A stretch of DNA of 64,000 bases. It comes from Candidatus Obscuribacter sp. (GTDB lineage: Bacteria; Cyanobacteriota; Vampirovibrionia; Obscuribacterales; Obscuribacteraceae). Positions 44,468-52,717 of this stretch are shown here, in pieces. Location of the stretch: positions 34,456-98,455 of the forward strand of contig JADKDV010000013.1 of NCBI GenBank assembly GCA_016718315.1. The letters run 5' to 3'. The notes under the pieces are model-generated. The model ran no database searches. It was not told the origin of the DNA and saw nothing but the letters and a program-made list of their open reading frames with translations. A program made the position numbers and the translations under genes. How positions within the stretch are numbered: the first letter of the stretch is position 1; each line of letters starts with the position of its first letter.

Positions 44468-44562
44468 ATGCGAATCGTTTTAAATCTGCAAACCGTTGTT
44501 TTGTCTCAGAGGTGGTATTTCGCGGACTTCAGTCGCTGCTTGGCAGCTCTTGCCGTTTTGCA

Positions 44563-44589
44563 AGTTATTGAGAATATGTCTCAATAACT
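44563..44589. promoter_or_regulatory. Candidate operator, 11-5-11 dyad
   Basis: AGTTATTGAGA and TCTCAATAACT are perfect complements around ATATG. Its centre TGAGAATATGTCTCA fits the 7-1-7 layout TGATAATNATTATCA at 10 of 14 positions. It lies between the operon and the MFS gene. As RNA it would also form an 11-bp hairpin, but no T tract follows. Confidence 0.5.
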
Positions 44590-44760
44590 CTACTGGTTAG
44601 TTTATATCCAGAACCAGAGAGTGGTACCTTTGTTTTCCAAACATTGAGGGCAGATGAGCCGGCTCTCATCAGGGCATTGCCGGTGGTGCGCTCTGGTATA
44701 AGTGCCATCATTGCCAGATCCGATGGTCTGTTTTGATTTATTTGTGTTGGATTTTGTATT

Positions 44761-46053
44761 TTGAACGAGATTGATAAGCTGAAATTAACTGAGAACAGCT
44801 CCTTGAGCCAGGATTTTGACCCTGCTCAAGCTATAGCCGGACTTACACTTTTGATGGCGCTGGCCTACCTATCCCATGGGATGGCTCAGCATTTTTGCTT
44901 GCTCAGTCAGCCGCTCAATAATTATCTCAAGACAGAGATGAGCTTTGATGCAGCTAAAGTGGCTTCTATTCAGGCTTTGTTGATGGTGCCCTGGGTGGCT
45001 AAGCCAGTTTTGGGCTTGCTTAGTGATTGTCTGCCTGGTCCTGGCAATGGCCGACTCAACTATTTGTTAGCGGCAAGTTTGCTTGCCGCTGCTGGATATG
45101 GCGGAGCTTGTTTTTGTATTAGTGTTACTCCAGTTTTTAGTGCACTTTTACTTATGGCCACTAGCGGCATGTCTTTGACGACAGTCGTAGTAATCGCATT
45201 AACAGCACAGGACAAAGCGCAGTCCCGCGCTTATCTGGGTTTGCAGAGTGTTTGTTATTACCTGGCTAATATCGTCGCTCTTTATCTGGGAGGTCTACTT
45301 GTCGCTCATAGTAGTCCTACCATTGCCTTAAGTCAGGCGCTGGTACTATCGGCGGTGATGCCTGGTCTGTTTGCCTTTTACCTATATGTCAGGTATTACA
45401 GGACAAAAGCAGCAATATCACCCGCCTCTATAAAGGCGCCAGCGCTGACAGAGTTTTTTAGTACTTTAAAGACACTGCTTGCCAAAAAAACCTTTGTCGG
45501 CACTATGCTCTTTATTTTGTTTTGGAATTTTTGCCCATCTATGGGTGTCAGTCTCTATTTTTTTGAGACCGATAAGCTCCATTTTAGCCAGCAATTTATC
45601 GGTACTCTTGGCGCAATCTCGTCATTTGGCTTTCTTTTGGGCTCTCTGATTTTTAGATTGACTATGACTGGTACCAGAGGTAGTGGCAATGTCTATCTTA
45701 TGATTGCTATCGCCTGCCTCGTCAATGCTTCTTATTTGCTTTTGCGCAATGAGACCTGGGCGGTGATTATTGAGCTTATGCGCGGCGTTAGCGGCGCAAT
45801 TTTTACTCTTAATATCTATAGTCTTGCAGCTCGAGTGACACCGGCACGTTTTGCCGCCGCTATGATGGCGTTCTTTTTGTGTTTATACAATCTTGCTGGC
45901 GAAGTAGGGATAGTCTGTGGTGGTTATATCTACAGCCACTGGTCAATGTGGGGGCTTTTGCCACTGGTGATGGTATCAATTGTGACCACTCTTTTAAGTG
46001 TCTTGTTTGTGCCCTGGATTTTTAGTGACGAGAGTGTGCAAAAAATTAATTAG
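44761..46053 (+). CDS. MFS transporter, folate-biopterin (BT1)-like
   Basis: About twelve hydrophobic helices make this a major-facilitator permease of 430 aa. The segment VPWVAKPVLGLLSDCLPG near residues 75-92 is the MFS helix 2-3 loop in the form seen in the folate-biopterin transporter (FBT/BT1) family, which occurs in cyanobacteria and plants. Placed divergently from the biosynthetic operon with shared regulatory DNA, it may export the product or import a precursor. The start is taken as TTG 44761 and has no good ribosome-binding site, so the N-terminus is uncertain by several residues. Confidence 0.82.
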   Translation: MNEIDKLKLTENSSLSQDFDPAQAIAGLTLLMALAYLSHGMAQHFCLLSQPLNNYLKTEMSFDAAKVASIQALLMVPWVAKPVLGLLSDCLPGPGNGRLNYLLAASLLAAAGYGGACFCISVTPVFSALLLMATSGMSLTTVVVIALTAQDKAQSRAYLGLQSVCYYLANIVALYLGGLLVAHSSPTIALSQALVLSAVMPGLFAFYLYVRYYRTKAAISPASIKAPALTEFFSTLKTLLAKKTFVGTMLFILFWNFCPSMGVSLYFFETDKLHFSQQFIGTLGAISSFGFLLGSLIFRLTMTGTRGSGNVYLMIAIACLVNASYLLLRNETWAVIIELMRGVSGAIFTLNIYSLAARVTPARFAAAMMAFFLCLYNLAGEVGIVCGGYIYSHWSMWGLLPLVMVSIVTTLLSVLFVPWIFSDESVQKIN

Positions 46054-46075
46054 AGCTTTGGGCGGTAGTCAACCG

Positions 46076-46111
46076 GTGCTCAGGACTGATTGTCTGGGCA
46101 CTCTTATATTT
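46076..46111 (+). terminator. Intrinsic terminator after the MFS gene
   Basis: GTGCTCAG (46076-46083) pairs with CTGGGCAC (46094-46101) with one U-G wobble and a 10-nt loop, followed by TCTTATATTT. It lies 23 bp after the transporter's stop codon. Confidence 0.5.
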
Positions 46112-46233
46112 AGTTGATGGCTTGTCAGTTGGCGCCAGCCAAACTGGTCTGTTTCTAAGATGTGACTTAGTGCCCGGTCTCGTCTAGAATCTATTTTAGG
46201 GGTAGTAAAAGAGTAGGCCTGGAGTAGGAAGAA

Positions 46234-47086
46234 GTGGAAGGACTCGGTCCGGCACAACCGGATGGTCTCAAGCAGGACAGGGCATTTAAGTCCAAGTCCA
46301 AAAAACGTAGCGTGGTCCTGATGGACCGCGATATAGCTTCGCTTCTGGAGCTTTATTTACACCGCACAATTTCATCCAGTCAACTAGCCCGGCTTTGTTT
46401 TCCCGATATCAGCTACGAGACAGCCCGCAAACGCTTGGAGACGCTTGCAGCAGGCCGGTTTTACTGGTGGTGCCAGCAGCGGCCGCATGGAAGGCCGGGG
46501 GCGCCCTGAACTGATTTATTTTTTGACTGCTGCCGGTGCTCGCGCCCTGGAGCATCACAAGGGTATCAGCTGGGAAACCATCCCCACTGGTCCACCCCAT
46601 ACTTATCATAAAGAGCATTTTTTGCGTCTTGTCGATCTCAGATTGGCTCTTGAGGACGCTGAGCATCAACAAATCATCTCCAATCTCGAATTTGTCACCG
46701 GGCGAGAATTTTGGAAAGAACTGGGCGGCGATTTGACTGAAGCAGAAGAACAAGCTGATGCCACTATCGGCTTTAAGTACATGCAGGGCGATATGCCGGC
46801 AGTACGCATTTTGCTCGAAATCGATACTGGTAATTTTCGCCAGACTCGGCACTGGGAGCCAAAAATAAGAGCATTTCTCAAGACCGGTCTGCCTATTTGG
46901 GTAATAACCGGCAGTGCACCGCGCATTTTTACTTTGCGTAAATGGACCCAGCCACTGCTGGATGAGGCCGCTGTGGGACCGGGCAAATGTGTTTTTGCTG
47001 TCTACAACGAAATCATCGAAAAGGGTGTTTTTGGCGCCCAGTGGCAACGCACAGACGGCACTTTTACCGACCTCAGACCCCGCTAG
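46234..47086 (+). pseudogene. Replication-relaxation-like protein, frameshifted
   Basis: Two overlapping frames together encode one protein. The first (GTG 46234 to 46509) carries a winged-helix start (DRDIASLLELYLHRTISSSQLARL). The second (about 46445 to 47086) continues with QQAGFTGGASSGR, then LIYFLTAAGARALEHH and a nuclease-like alpha/beta part (RILLEIDTGNF, PIWVITGS). Removing one base near 46447 (CTTGCAG to CTTCAG) joins them as RLETLQQAGF, which is how replication-relaxation family proteins read. So the gene is broken, contains a sequencing error, or uses a +1 frameshift. These proteins are usually found on plasmids and conjugative elements. Family assignment is moderate. Confidence 0.6.
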
Positions 47087-48092
47087 TACCTTGCTCTGTT
47101 TTGATTTCTCCATTTAGCAGTTCTTCGGCAAAATGACAGGCCGAAAAGTGCCCTGGGGTGATTTCTCTTAGCGCCGGCAAGTCTTTGCGGCAAATATCTC
47201 TGGCAATCGGGCAGCGCGTATGAAAAGCACAGCCAGAAGGTGGATTGGCTGGACTGGGCAGGTCGCCTGTAAGAATAATGCGATTGGAGCGGTCAAAGTC
47301 TGGGTCCGGCACTGGCGCTGCCGAAATAAGCGCTCGCGAATAAGGATGCAGTGGTTTTTGGTAGACCTCGTCGCAGGGACCTAGCTCCACGATGCGACCC
47401 AGATACATGACAGCAATGCGGTCACTGATATAGCGCACAACATCCAGATTGTGGGCGATAAACAAATAAGTGAGGCTGAATTCTTTTTTGAGATCCTGGA
47501 GCAAATTAAGTATCTGCGCCTGCACACTGACATCGAGTGCTGAGACTGGTTCATCGGCGACAATTAGTTTGGGTCTTAAAGCCAGCGCCCTGGCAATACC
47601 AATACGCTGTCTTTGTCCACCCGAAAATTCATGGGGATAGCGGTCCAGCATTTCTTTGCGCAGTCCCACGAGTTCAATCAGTTTTTCAGTTTCTTCTCTC
47701 AGCTTTTTGCCAGATGCTACACCGTGAACAACCAGAGGCTCTGCCAATATTTGTTCGATTGTCATGCGGGGATCAAGGCTGGCGTATGGATTTTGGAAGA
47801 CAATTTGCATCTGCCGACGCAAAGGCTTCATCGCTCTTGCATCGAGACCCATTATCTCTTTGCCTTCAAAGCTTACTTCACCTGTGGTGGCATTCATCAG
47901 ACGCAGCATCACTCGACCGAGGGTGGACTTGCCACAACCAGACTCGCCCACAAGCCCCAGGGTCTCGCCCTCGATGATGTCGAGGTTGACACTGGTCAAT
48001 GCTTTGACCGCACCCACTTGCTTGTTAAAGAAGCCTTTGCGGATGGGGAAGTGTTTTGTGAGATTGCGAATCTGGACCAGTGAACTTGTCAT
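47073..48092 (-). CDS. OppF/DppF-type peptide ABC transporter ATPase
   Basis: All ABC motifs are present: Walker A GESGCGKST (about residues 50-58), Q-loop VFQNPYASLDPR, signature FSGGQRQRIGIARAL, Walker B KLIVADEPVSALD, and the C-terminal OppF/DppF extension ending HPYSRALISAAP with Cys-rich PSGCAFHTRCPIA, which in some members binds Fe-S. It energises uptake of oligopeptides or dipeptides. No permease, binding-protein or OppD gene is adjacent, so the rest of the transporter must be elsewhere. Its 3' end overlaps the convergent replication-relaxation-like gene by 14 bp. Confidence 0.92.
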   Translation of the reverse strand: MTSSLVQIRNLTKHFPIRKGFFNKQVGAVKALTSVNLDIIEGETLGLVGESGCGKSTLGRVMLRLMNATTGEVSFEGKEIMGLDARAMKPLRRQMQIVFQNPYASLDPRMTIEQILAEPLVVHGVASGKKLREETEKLIELVGLRKEMLDRYPHEFSGGQRQRIGIARALALRPKLIVADEPVSALDVSVQAQILNLLQDLKKEFSLTYLFIAHNLDVVRYISDRIAVMYLGRIVELGPCDEVYQKPLHPYSRALISAAPVPDPDFDRSNRIILTGDLPSPANPPSGCAFHTRCPIARDICRKDLPALREITPGHFSACHFAEELLNGEIKTEQGTSGV

Positions 48093-48101
48093 TATCTCAA
48101 A

Positions 48102-48536
48102 TTAGTCGGTAGTTTTGACACTTATAGAGTTTAGTCTATCCGCTAATTTTGACAGAAATTTGGAAGCTGCGTGTGCACTTTGTGAATTGGCAGGAGCCTT
48201 TTGGCAAACATGGCTGGCTAAGTTGATAGGGGTGCCACAGCACTCGTGCACTTTGTGTACGCCACGAGTATGGCTGCGAATCAAATCACCGGCAGTCATG
48301 GGTGTCCTCACCACAGTGCCGTTCTTATCGGTCCATTCTTCGGCAATGGCTTTTTGATCTCTGGCATGAGCATGCAATTTGCGTGCCAGTGTCTCGCTAT
48401 TGTCGCCGTCAAAGCCTTCGTAGTGGCCCCAGAGGTTTTTGGTGATGCGATAAGGGCGTGGCTCTCTCAAAAATACGTACCAGAAGACCGTGTACAGTAT
48501 GAGAAGCTCAAAGGCAATGATTGCAATGCCAAACAC
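48102..48536 (-). CDS. Small membrane-anchored protein, function unknown
   Basis: This 144-aa protein has one N-terminal membrane helix (GIAIIAFELLILYTVFWYVFL, residues about 2-22), then a soluble part with HARDQKAIAEEW, TAGDLIRSHTRGVHKVHECC and a Ser/Ala-rich C-terminus. His and Cys residues (HKVHECCG, HVCQ) could bind a metal, but this is only a composition-based remark. It lies 9 bp upstream of the oppF-like gene on the same strand and is probably cotranscribed. No family is recognised. Confidence 0.65.
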   Translation of the reverse strand: MFGIAIIAFELLILYTVFWYVFLREPRPYRITKNLWGHYEGFDGDNSETLARKLHAHARDQKAIAEEWTDKNGTVVRTPMTAGDLIRSHTRGVHKVHECCGTPINLASHVCQKAPANSQSAHAASKFLSKLADRLNSISVKTTD

Positions 48537-48949
48537 AAGGGCCTCCTGGCTTAAGCTAAGCCGTGAGTTGAGATACCTTTTAATCGATCTAAAAGATCTG
48601 GTAGGGCGCTAGATAATGCCGAGTTTTAGCTTTGGGGTAGGCAATACTCGGTGTTAGTTGGTGGATGCACCCTGTATGAAAACGATAAAGCTCTGGTGAG
48701 TAAGCTTTATTATGCGAATATTCTAACGAAAGATTGCAAAAAAGCTACAGCTTTTTAATAAAATCAACGATGTCAAGCGGTTAATTGTAGCGCTCGTGAT
48801 CTAACAGTGCACGGCGCTTGCAGATTTTTGCCGGTGCTTTGCCAGGCAGTCAAGTGAAACATTGAGCCGGCGGCTATATAGCCAATAGACATGTACTTAT
48901 TGAGGCAACTCTTTACTATGATTTAGCTGTCCTTTTTGTGGAGTAAAAA
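48537..48949. other. Intergenic region with no recognised gene
   Basis: The 410-bp divergent gap between the membrane-anchored gene and the dehydrogenase holds no supported ORF. It contains a small A/T stem (AAAAAGC-TACA-GCTTTTT at 48739-48756) and several GATC-type palindromes near 48585. GGAG lies 6 bp before the dehydrogenase ATG. Promoters for both flanking genes should be here but were not resolved. Confidence 0.4.
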
Positions 48950-50152
48950 ATGCAGGAAAGCAAAATTGCAGTGATTGGCGCTGGCACCATGGGAGCATCA
49001 ATCGCTCTGGCATTAGTCAGTGGTGGCTATCCTGTCTTGCTCAAAGAGACTGACGACAAATTTTTAGCCAAAGGCTTTGAAGTAATCGATCGTCTGCTTG
49101 CTTCTAAAGTCAAAAAGGGCATGACTGAAGAAGCCGCTAGCTCCTTGCGTCAAATGATCAGCGGCACAACTGTATATGATGATTTTGCCGAAGTAGACTT
49201 TGTCATCGAAGCTGCTTCAGAAAATATCGATATCAAACGACAGATTTTTCAAGATCTTGATCAGTATTGTCATCTTGAAGCAATTCTTGCCACCAATACT
49301 TCCAGTCTATCTATTTCTCAAATTGCTGGATTTACAAGACGTGCTGACAAAGTAGTGGGCATGCACTTTTTTAACCCTGCTCACATCATGAAACTAGTAG
49401 AAGTAATACCAGGCCTGGAGACTTCGCACGATACTGTTTTGTCTGCTCTGGAGCTTGCTACCAGTTTGGGCAAGCTCGCTATTAGAGTGGAAGAATGTGC
49501 TTCGTTTTTGGTCAATAGACTGCTTGGACGCTATATGAATGAAGCGCTCTTTTGTCTCGAAGAAGGTCTGGCTACGGTGGAAGAAATCGACCAGGCCGCT
49601 GTGGATTTTGTGGTGCCCATAGGACCACTGGCTTTGCGCGATATGAACGGTGCTGATATCGGTCTGGCTGTCGCTACTTTTAACTACAACGAATACGGAC
49701 CGCGCTTTGCTGTACCGGCTTTGCTTGGCGAACTGGTCAAAGAAAATAGCCTGGGCCAAAAAACCGGTGCGGGATTTTATAGCTATGACAAAGAAACAAG
49801 AAAGCGTCAGGGTGTCAATCCAAACCTGGCCGCTATGCTCGAGCGGGCGCGCCAGACTGACAGCATGGGAGCTAGCAAGGGCGAAAAATTTAGCGCAGAA
49901 AGGCTCTTTTTGCCAATGATAAACGAAGCGTTTTTAGCTATGCAAGAACGCATCTGTCAGCCTGAAGATCTCGACAGAGCCCTGATGGCTGGACTGGGTA
50001 TGCGCAAAGGACCTCTCACTATAGCCAGTGAAATGGGACTTGCTCAATGTTTAGCAGAAATTGAAAGACTGAGTCAGGTTTGCGGCGAGAGATTTAGACC
50101 AGCTCCCTTACTCAAACGATTTGTTTGGGCAGGACGTGCATCGGTGGTCTAA
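48950..50152 (+). CDS. 3-hydroxyacyl-CoA dehydrogenase
   Basis: The N-terminal NAD-binding motif VIGAGTMGASIALALVSGGY (residues about 8-27), the catalytic His in GMHFFNPAHIMKLVEVIPG, and a duplicated C-terminal helical domain identify a 3-hydroxyacyl-CoA or 3-hydroxybutyryl-CoA dehydrogenase. Such enzymes oxidise the L-3-hydroxyacyl-CoA in beta-oxidation or run in reverse in butanoate synthesis. At 400 aa it has both C-terminal domain copies (the second from about residue 305, FLPMINEAFLAMQE), longer than the 280-aa single-domain form. No other fatty-acid genes are near, so the pathway direction is open. Confidence 0.93.
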   Translation: MQESKIAVIGAGTMGASIALALVSGGYPVLLKETDDKFLAKGFEVIDRLLASKVKKGMTEEAASSLRQMISGTTVYDDFAEVDFVIEAASENIDIKRQIFQDLDQYCHLEAILATNTSSLSISQIAGFTRRADKVVGMHFFNPAHIMKLVEVIPGLETSHDTVLSALELATSLGKLAIRVEECASFLVNRLLGRYMNEALFCLEEGLATVEEIDQAAVDFVVPIGPLALRDMNGADIGLAVATFNYNEYGPRFAVPALLGELVKENSLGQKTGAGFYSYDKETRKRQGVNPNLAAMLERARQTDSMGASKGEKFSAERLFLPMINEAFLAMQERICQPEDLDRALMAGLGMRKGPLTIASEMGLAQCLAEIERLSQVCGERFRPAPLLKRFVWAGRASVV

Positions 50153-50259
50153 ATTTGATGCTGCTCTTCTAGTTCACCGCCCACATTAAAGTGGTCGTTT
50201 ACCCACATGGCGATGACGGAGCAAATGGCAGTGATTGACAGGCCTATTGCGTATTCCAT
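50149..50259 (-). CDS. Small membrane protein (36 aa)
   Basis: The antisense frame reads MEYAIGLSITAICSVIAMWV followed by an acidic tail ending EEQHQI. It has one hydrophobic helix and an upstream GAGG, 4 bp before the ATG. It converges with the dehydrogenase, and the two stop codons overlap. A short chance ORF cannot be excluded, but the ribosome-binding site and membrane-helix pattern are better than random. Confidence 0.4.
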   Translation of the reverse strand: MEYAIGLSITAICSVIAMWVNDHFNVGGELEEQHQI

Positions 50260-50615
50260 AATTCCTCAACATTCCTCTGGTATGTCACTTGAGGCGCCCG
50301 TTTTGAGCTTAAGTTCCTCAATGACTCCTTATATACAGTAAATATCGTTTATCGCATCTTTGTTGTCTTTATAGCACTATCATCTATCAGCTCTGGCAAA
50401 GACGAGGTTAAGGAAATACTAGGACTTTCTTAAGGACTGGGCTTTTGCGGACCTATTGACAAGAGTTAATCTAAACTGTTTTGCTGACTGGCACTGCATT
50501 TGCTTGATTAAGGGGGAACACCCCTCTTTGCTTGTCGTCAATCCTTTCGTCAAGCTAATTTGAGCGGTACAGTATTGGCTTAGCATCCATACTTGAGCGC
50601 TAGTGCAGGACTCTT
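50260..50615. other. Intergenic region with a short G/C hairpin
   Basis: No further gene is seen. AGGGG (50511-50515) pairs with CCCCT (50521-50525) around GAACA, followed by CTTTG, which could be a weak attenuator or terminator. A TTGACA match occurs at 50456-50461 but no -10 element lies at the right distance. Confidence 0.3.
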
Positions 50616-51917
50616 ATGTCAAATCATCGCAAAGCAAAATTTACTGCAAATAAAATAATTGCACTGAGCTTAGGTCTAGTGCTCTCCAGTCCTTATTGTC
50701 TGGCTGCTAGTGGCAATACTGTCAATGGCCTGACGCCAGCTAACATGAGCCGCCTGGCTGACTTCGAAGAAGAAATCTACGGCGCTGCTCGTAAAAATCT
50801 CTCTAACGATGCCAGACTCGACGAGTTAGAGCTAAAACTATTGGGCTCGACCAAAAGCGGTAGCGACACTGTACGCCTCGAGCAAATTGCCAGTCTTATG
50901 CCCTCTACCAGGGCTGGCAGCACAGCACTTGTGCCTCGCGCTCCGTCCTTAGATAGTCTGCCTGTGCAGGCGGCACCGTTTAGAGACAATCCTCAGCAAG
51001 AATTACAAGACAAAAATAGCGAAGCCCTGGCAAACGCCCTCTCTCTTTATAGCAGCGGTCATACAGCAGAGGCACAAAAGGGACTGTCTGACATACTTAA
51101 CGGCGATCCAAATAACTTTGATGCCCTCTACAATCTAGGCGTCATCTCTGAGAGTGCTGGTAATTTTGACCAGGCGCTCTACTATTACAAACGCGCTCAG
51201 GCAGTCAATGGCAAAGACAGTGAAGTAAATAAAGCGGTGCTTGCCCTGAGCCGCAAAGCAGCCGATACTCAAAAAACTTTGAGCGACAAAGCGCAGCAAC
51301 AAAAACAAGCCAGGCTCAAACAGATGGTGCAAGAAGCCTCCGCTATGTACCAGGCTAAAAACTTTGATGGCGCCATCAGTCGCCTTACTGCTGTCGCTTA
51401 TGAGGCTCCACGCGACGCCGATGTGCAGTTTGCTCTGGCTCAAGCTTGTCGGGGTAAAGGCGATATCAATGGAGCCAGACATTTTATGGCTCAAGCATTA
51501 GCTCTAAATCCTCAAAACCAGTCCTATGCAAATGCCATGCGAGAGCTGCAAAACGCCCCTGCTGTTGCCTCCGGCGCTCCTGCCGTGGCACCATCTTACC
51601 GCGGCAACCAGATTGCTAGTAGTAGCAACGCTGCCACTGCTGGCGGACAAATCACACCATTTGCTGGCTCTAAGGCCGACGAATACGCCGCCAGTGGTGG
51701 TCAATCTGGTTATGCCTCCACCAGTAGCTATCTTGGAGCTGGTAGTACCAGACTCAAAAGAGCTGTCACCTACGGTGTAGCTGGAGCTGCCGGGGCTGCT
51801 CTATTTAGTGCTTTTGCGCCAAGCTATAATGGTCGCAGCCGCTCATACAACATGGGTAGTGCTGCTCTCAAGGGTGGTTTACTGGGCTCCTTTCTTGGTT
51901 TAACCTTTGGTCGATAG
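50616..51917 (+). CDS. Exported TPR protein with glycine-zipper tail
   Basis: A signal peptide (about residues 1-31, ending YCLAAS) is followed by a polar region with DLEEEIYGAARKNL-like helices and by TPR repeats (about 130-310; FDALYNLGVISESAGNFDQALYYY type). The C-terminus holds a Gly/Ala-rich hydrophobic segment (GVAGAAGAALFSAF) and GGLLGSFLGLTFGR, similar in style to the tail of the exported protein at 11947-12642. It probably acts as a periplasmic or outer-membrane scaffold. AGGA lies 5 bp before the ATG. It is 95 bp upstream of a TonB-like gene. Confidence 0.8.
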   Translation: MSNHRKAKFTANKIIALSLGLVLSSPYCLAASGNTVNGLTPANMSRLADFEEEIYGAARKNLSNDARLDELELKLLGSTKSGSDTVRLEQIASLMPSTRAGSTALVPRAPSLDSLPVQAAPFRDNPQQELQDKNSEALANALSLYSSGHTAEAQKGLSDILNGDPNNFDALYNLGVISESAGNFDQALYYYKRAQAVNGKDSEVNKAVLALSRKAADTQKTLSDKAQQQKQARLKQMVQEASAMYQAKNFDGAISRLTAVAYEAPRDADVQFALAQACRGKGDINGARHFMAQALALNPQNQSYANAMRELQNAPAVASGAPAVAPSYRGNQIASSSNAATAGGQITPFAGSKADEYAASGGQSGYASTSSYLGAGSTRLKRAVTYGVAGAAGAALFSAFAPSYNGRSRSYNMGSAALKGGLLGSFLGLTFGR

Positions 51918-52012
51918 CTCTCAGTTGCCATCTGGAACATTCAAACCCGCTCACCGTCAAAATCCCATGTGGTCCTAAGTCAAGTCAAATGTTTAAGTGT
52001 TGGAGATCTCAA

Positions 52013-52708
52013 ATGTATCGCCCCGACAAAAAAAATATAGCTCTTTGCGCTCTAGTGGCAAGTGCTTTTTATTTGAGCACAGCCAGTGCTAGTGCTGCTG
52101 AGCCTGTCCTCAAAGGTAGTGTCAAACTCAACGGTGCTGGTCAGAGACTGGCCCGTCCTCAGAGTGGCGCTGCCACCACTGACGATACTATCCCTGTGGC
52201 TCCTTCCAGGCTCAGTGGCCGGGCTAATTCTTCTGGCGGTTTAGTCGACCCCAATTTATTTGCCGCTGTACCAGTCAGAGACAGCGCTCCATTACAAGGT
52301 AATACTTTTGCCAATCAAGCTGCTAACAGTAAATTTGATATTGGCGCTGAGCGCGGTAGTCGCACCCTGACTCTTGCCTGGGAAGCCTGGCACAAACAAC
52401 TCAGTGCCGAAATCTACGCCCGCTGGCAGGAACTTGCCATGATTCGTGGTCAAGCCACGATGAAAGTAACAGTGACAAACGACCGCCATATTTATGCTGA
52501 GATTACCCAACCATCAGGCAAGCCGGCCTTTGATAGGATTCTATTTAAGGTAATTGATTCGCTGCAAGGCAATCCTGGATTGACCTTCCCCACAGGCTCG
52601 CAAAGACCATCTGTTAGTTTTGAAGCTGATTATATCGCCGACACCAATGTCAAAGGCGGCTATAGCTGGACTCACAACGACTACGAAAACGTCAAACAAA
52701 ATTATTGA
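52013..52708 (+). CDS. Exported protein with TonB/TolA-type C-terminal domain
   Basis: ATG 52013 is chosen because GGAG lies 7 bp upstream. The N-terminal hydrophobic segment (about residues 8-29, ending ASASA) is a signal peptide. After a Pro/Ala-rich linker, the C-terminal 110 residues (WEAWHKQLSAEIYARWQEL ... TMKVTVTNDRHIYAEI ... FDRILFKVIDSLQGNPGLTF) match the strand-helix layout of TonB/TolA C-terminal domains, which contact outer-membrane or secreted partners. There is no obvious ExbB/ExbD partner nearby, so an adaptor role rather than energy transduction is likely. Moderate confidence for the domain. Confidence 0.65.
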   Translation: MYRPDKKNIALCALVASAFYLSTASASAAEPVLKGSVKLNGAGQRLARPQSGAATTDDTIPVAPSRLSGRANSSGGLVDPNLFAAVPVRDSAPLQGNTFANQAANSKFDIGAERGSRTLTLAWEAWHKQLSAEIYARWQELAMIRGQATMKVTVTNDRHIYAEITQPSGKPAFDRILFKVIDSLQGNPGLTFPTGSQRPSVSFEADYIADTNVKGGYSWTHNDYENVKQNY

Positions 52709-52717
52709 GCCAGTAAT

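Larger units (their letters stand above)
44390..44760. promoter_or_regulatory. Divergent promoter region of the biosynthetic cluster
   Basis: This 371-bp gap separates the minus-strand operon from the plus-strand MFS gene and contains no gene. It holds two clear inverted repeats (44452-44467 and 44563-44589) and the palindrome GAGCCGGCTC at about 44655. Since the operon carries a Fur-family regulator, shared metal control of both directions is likely. No unambiguous -35/-10 pair was identified. Confidence 0.6.

Noticed and set aside
50456..50484. Sigma-70 promoter with TTGACA at 50456
   Set aside because: No acceptable -10 element lies 16-18 bp downstream.
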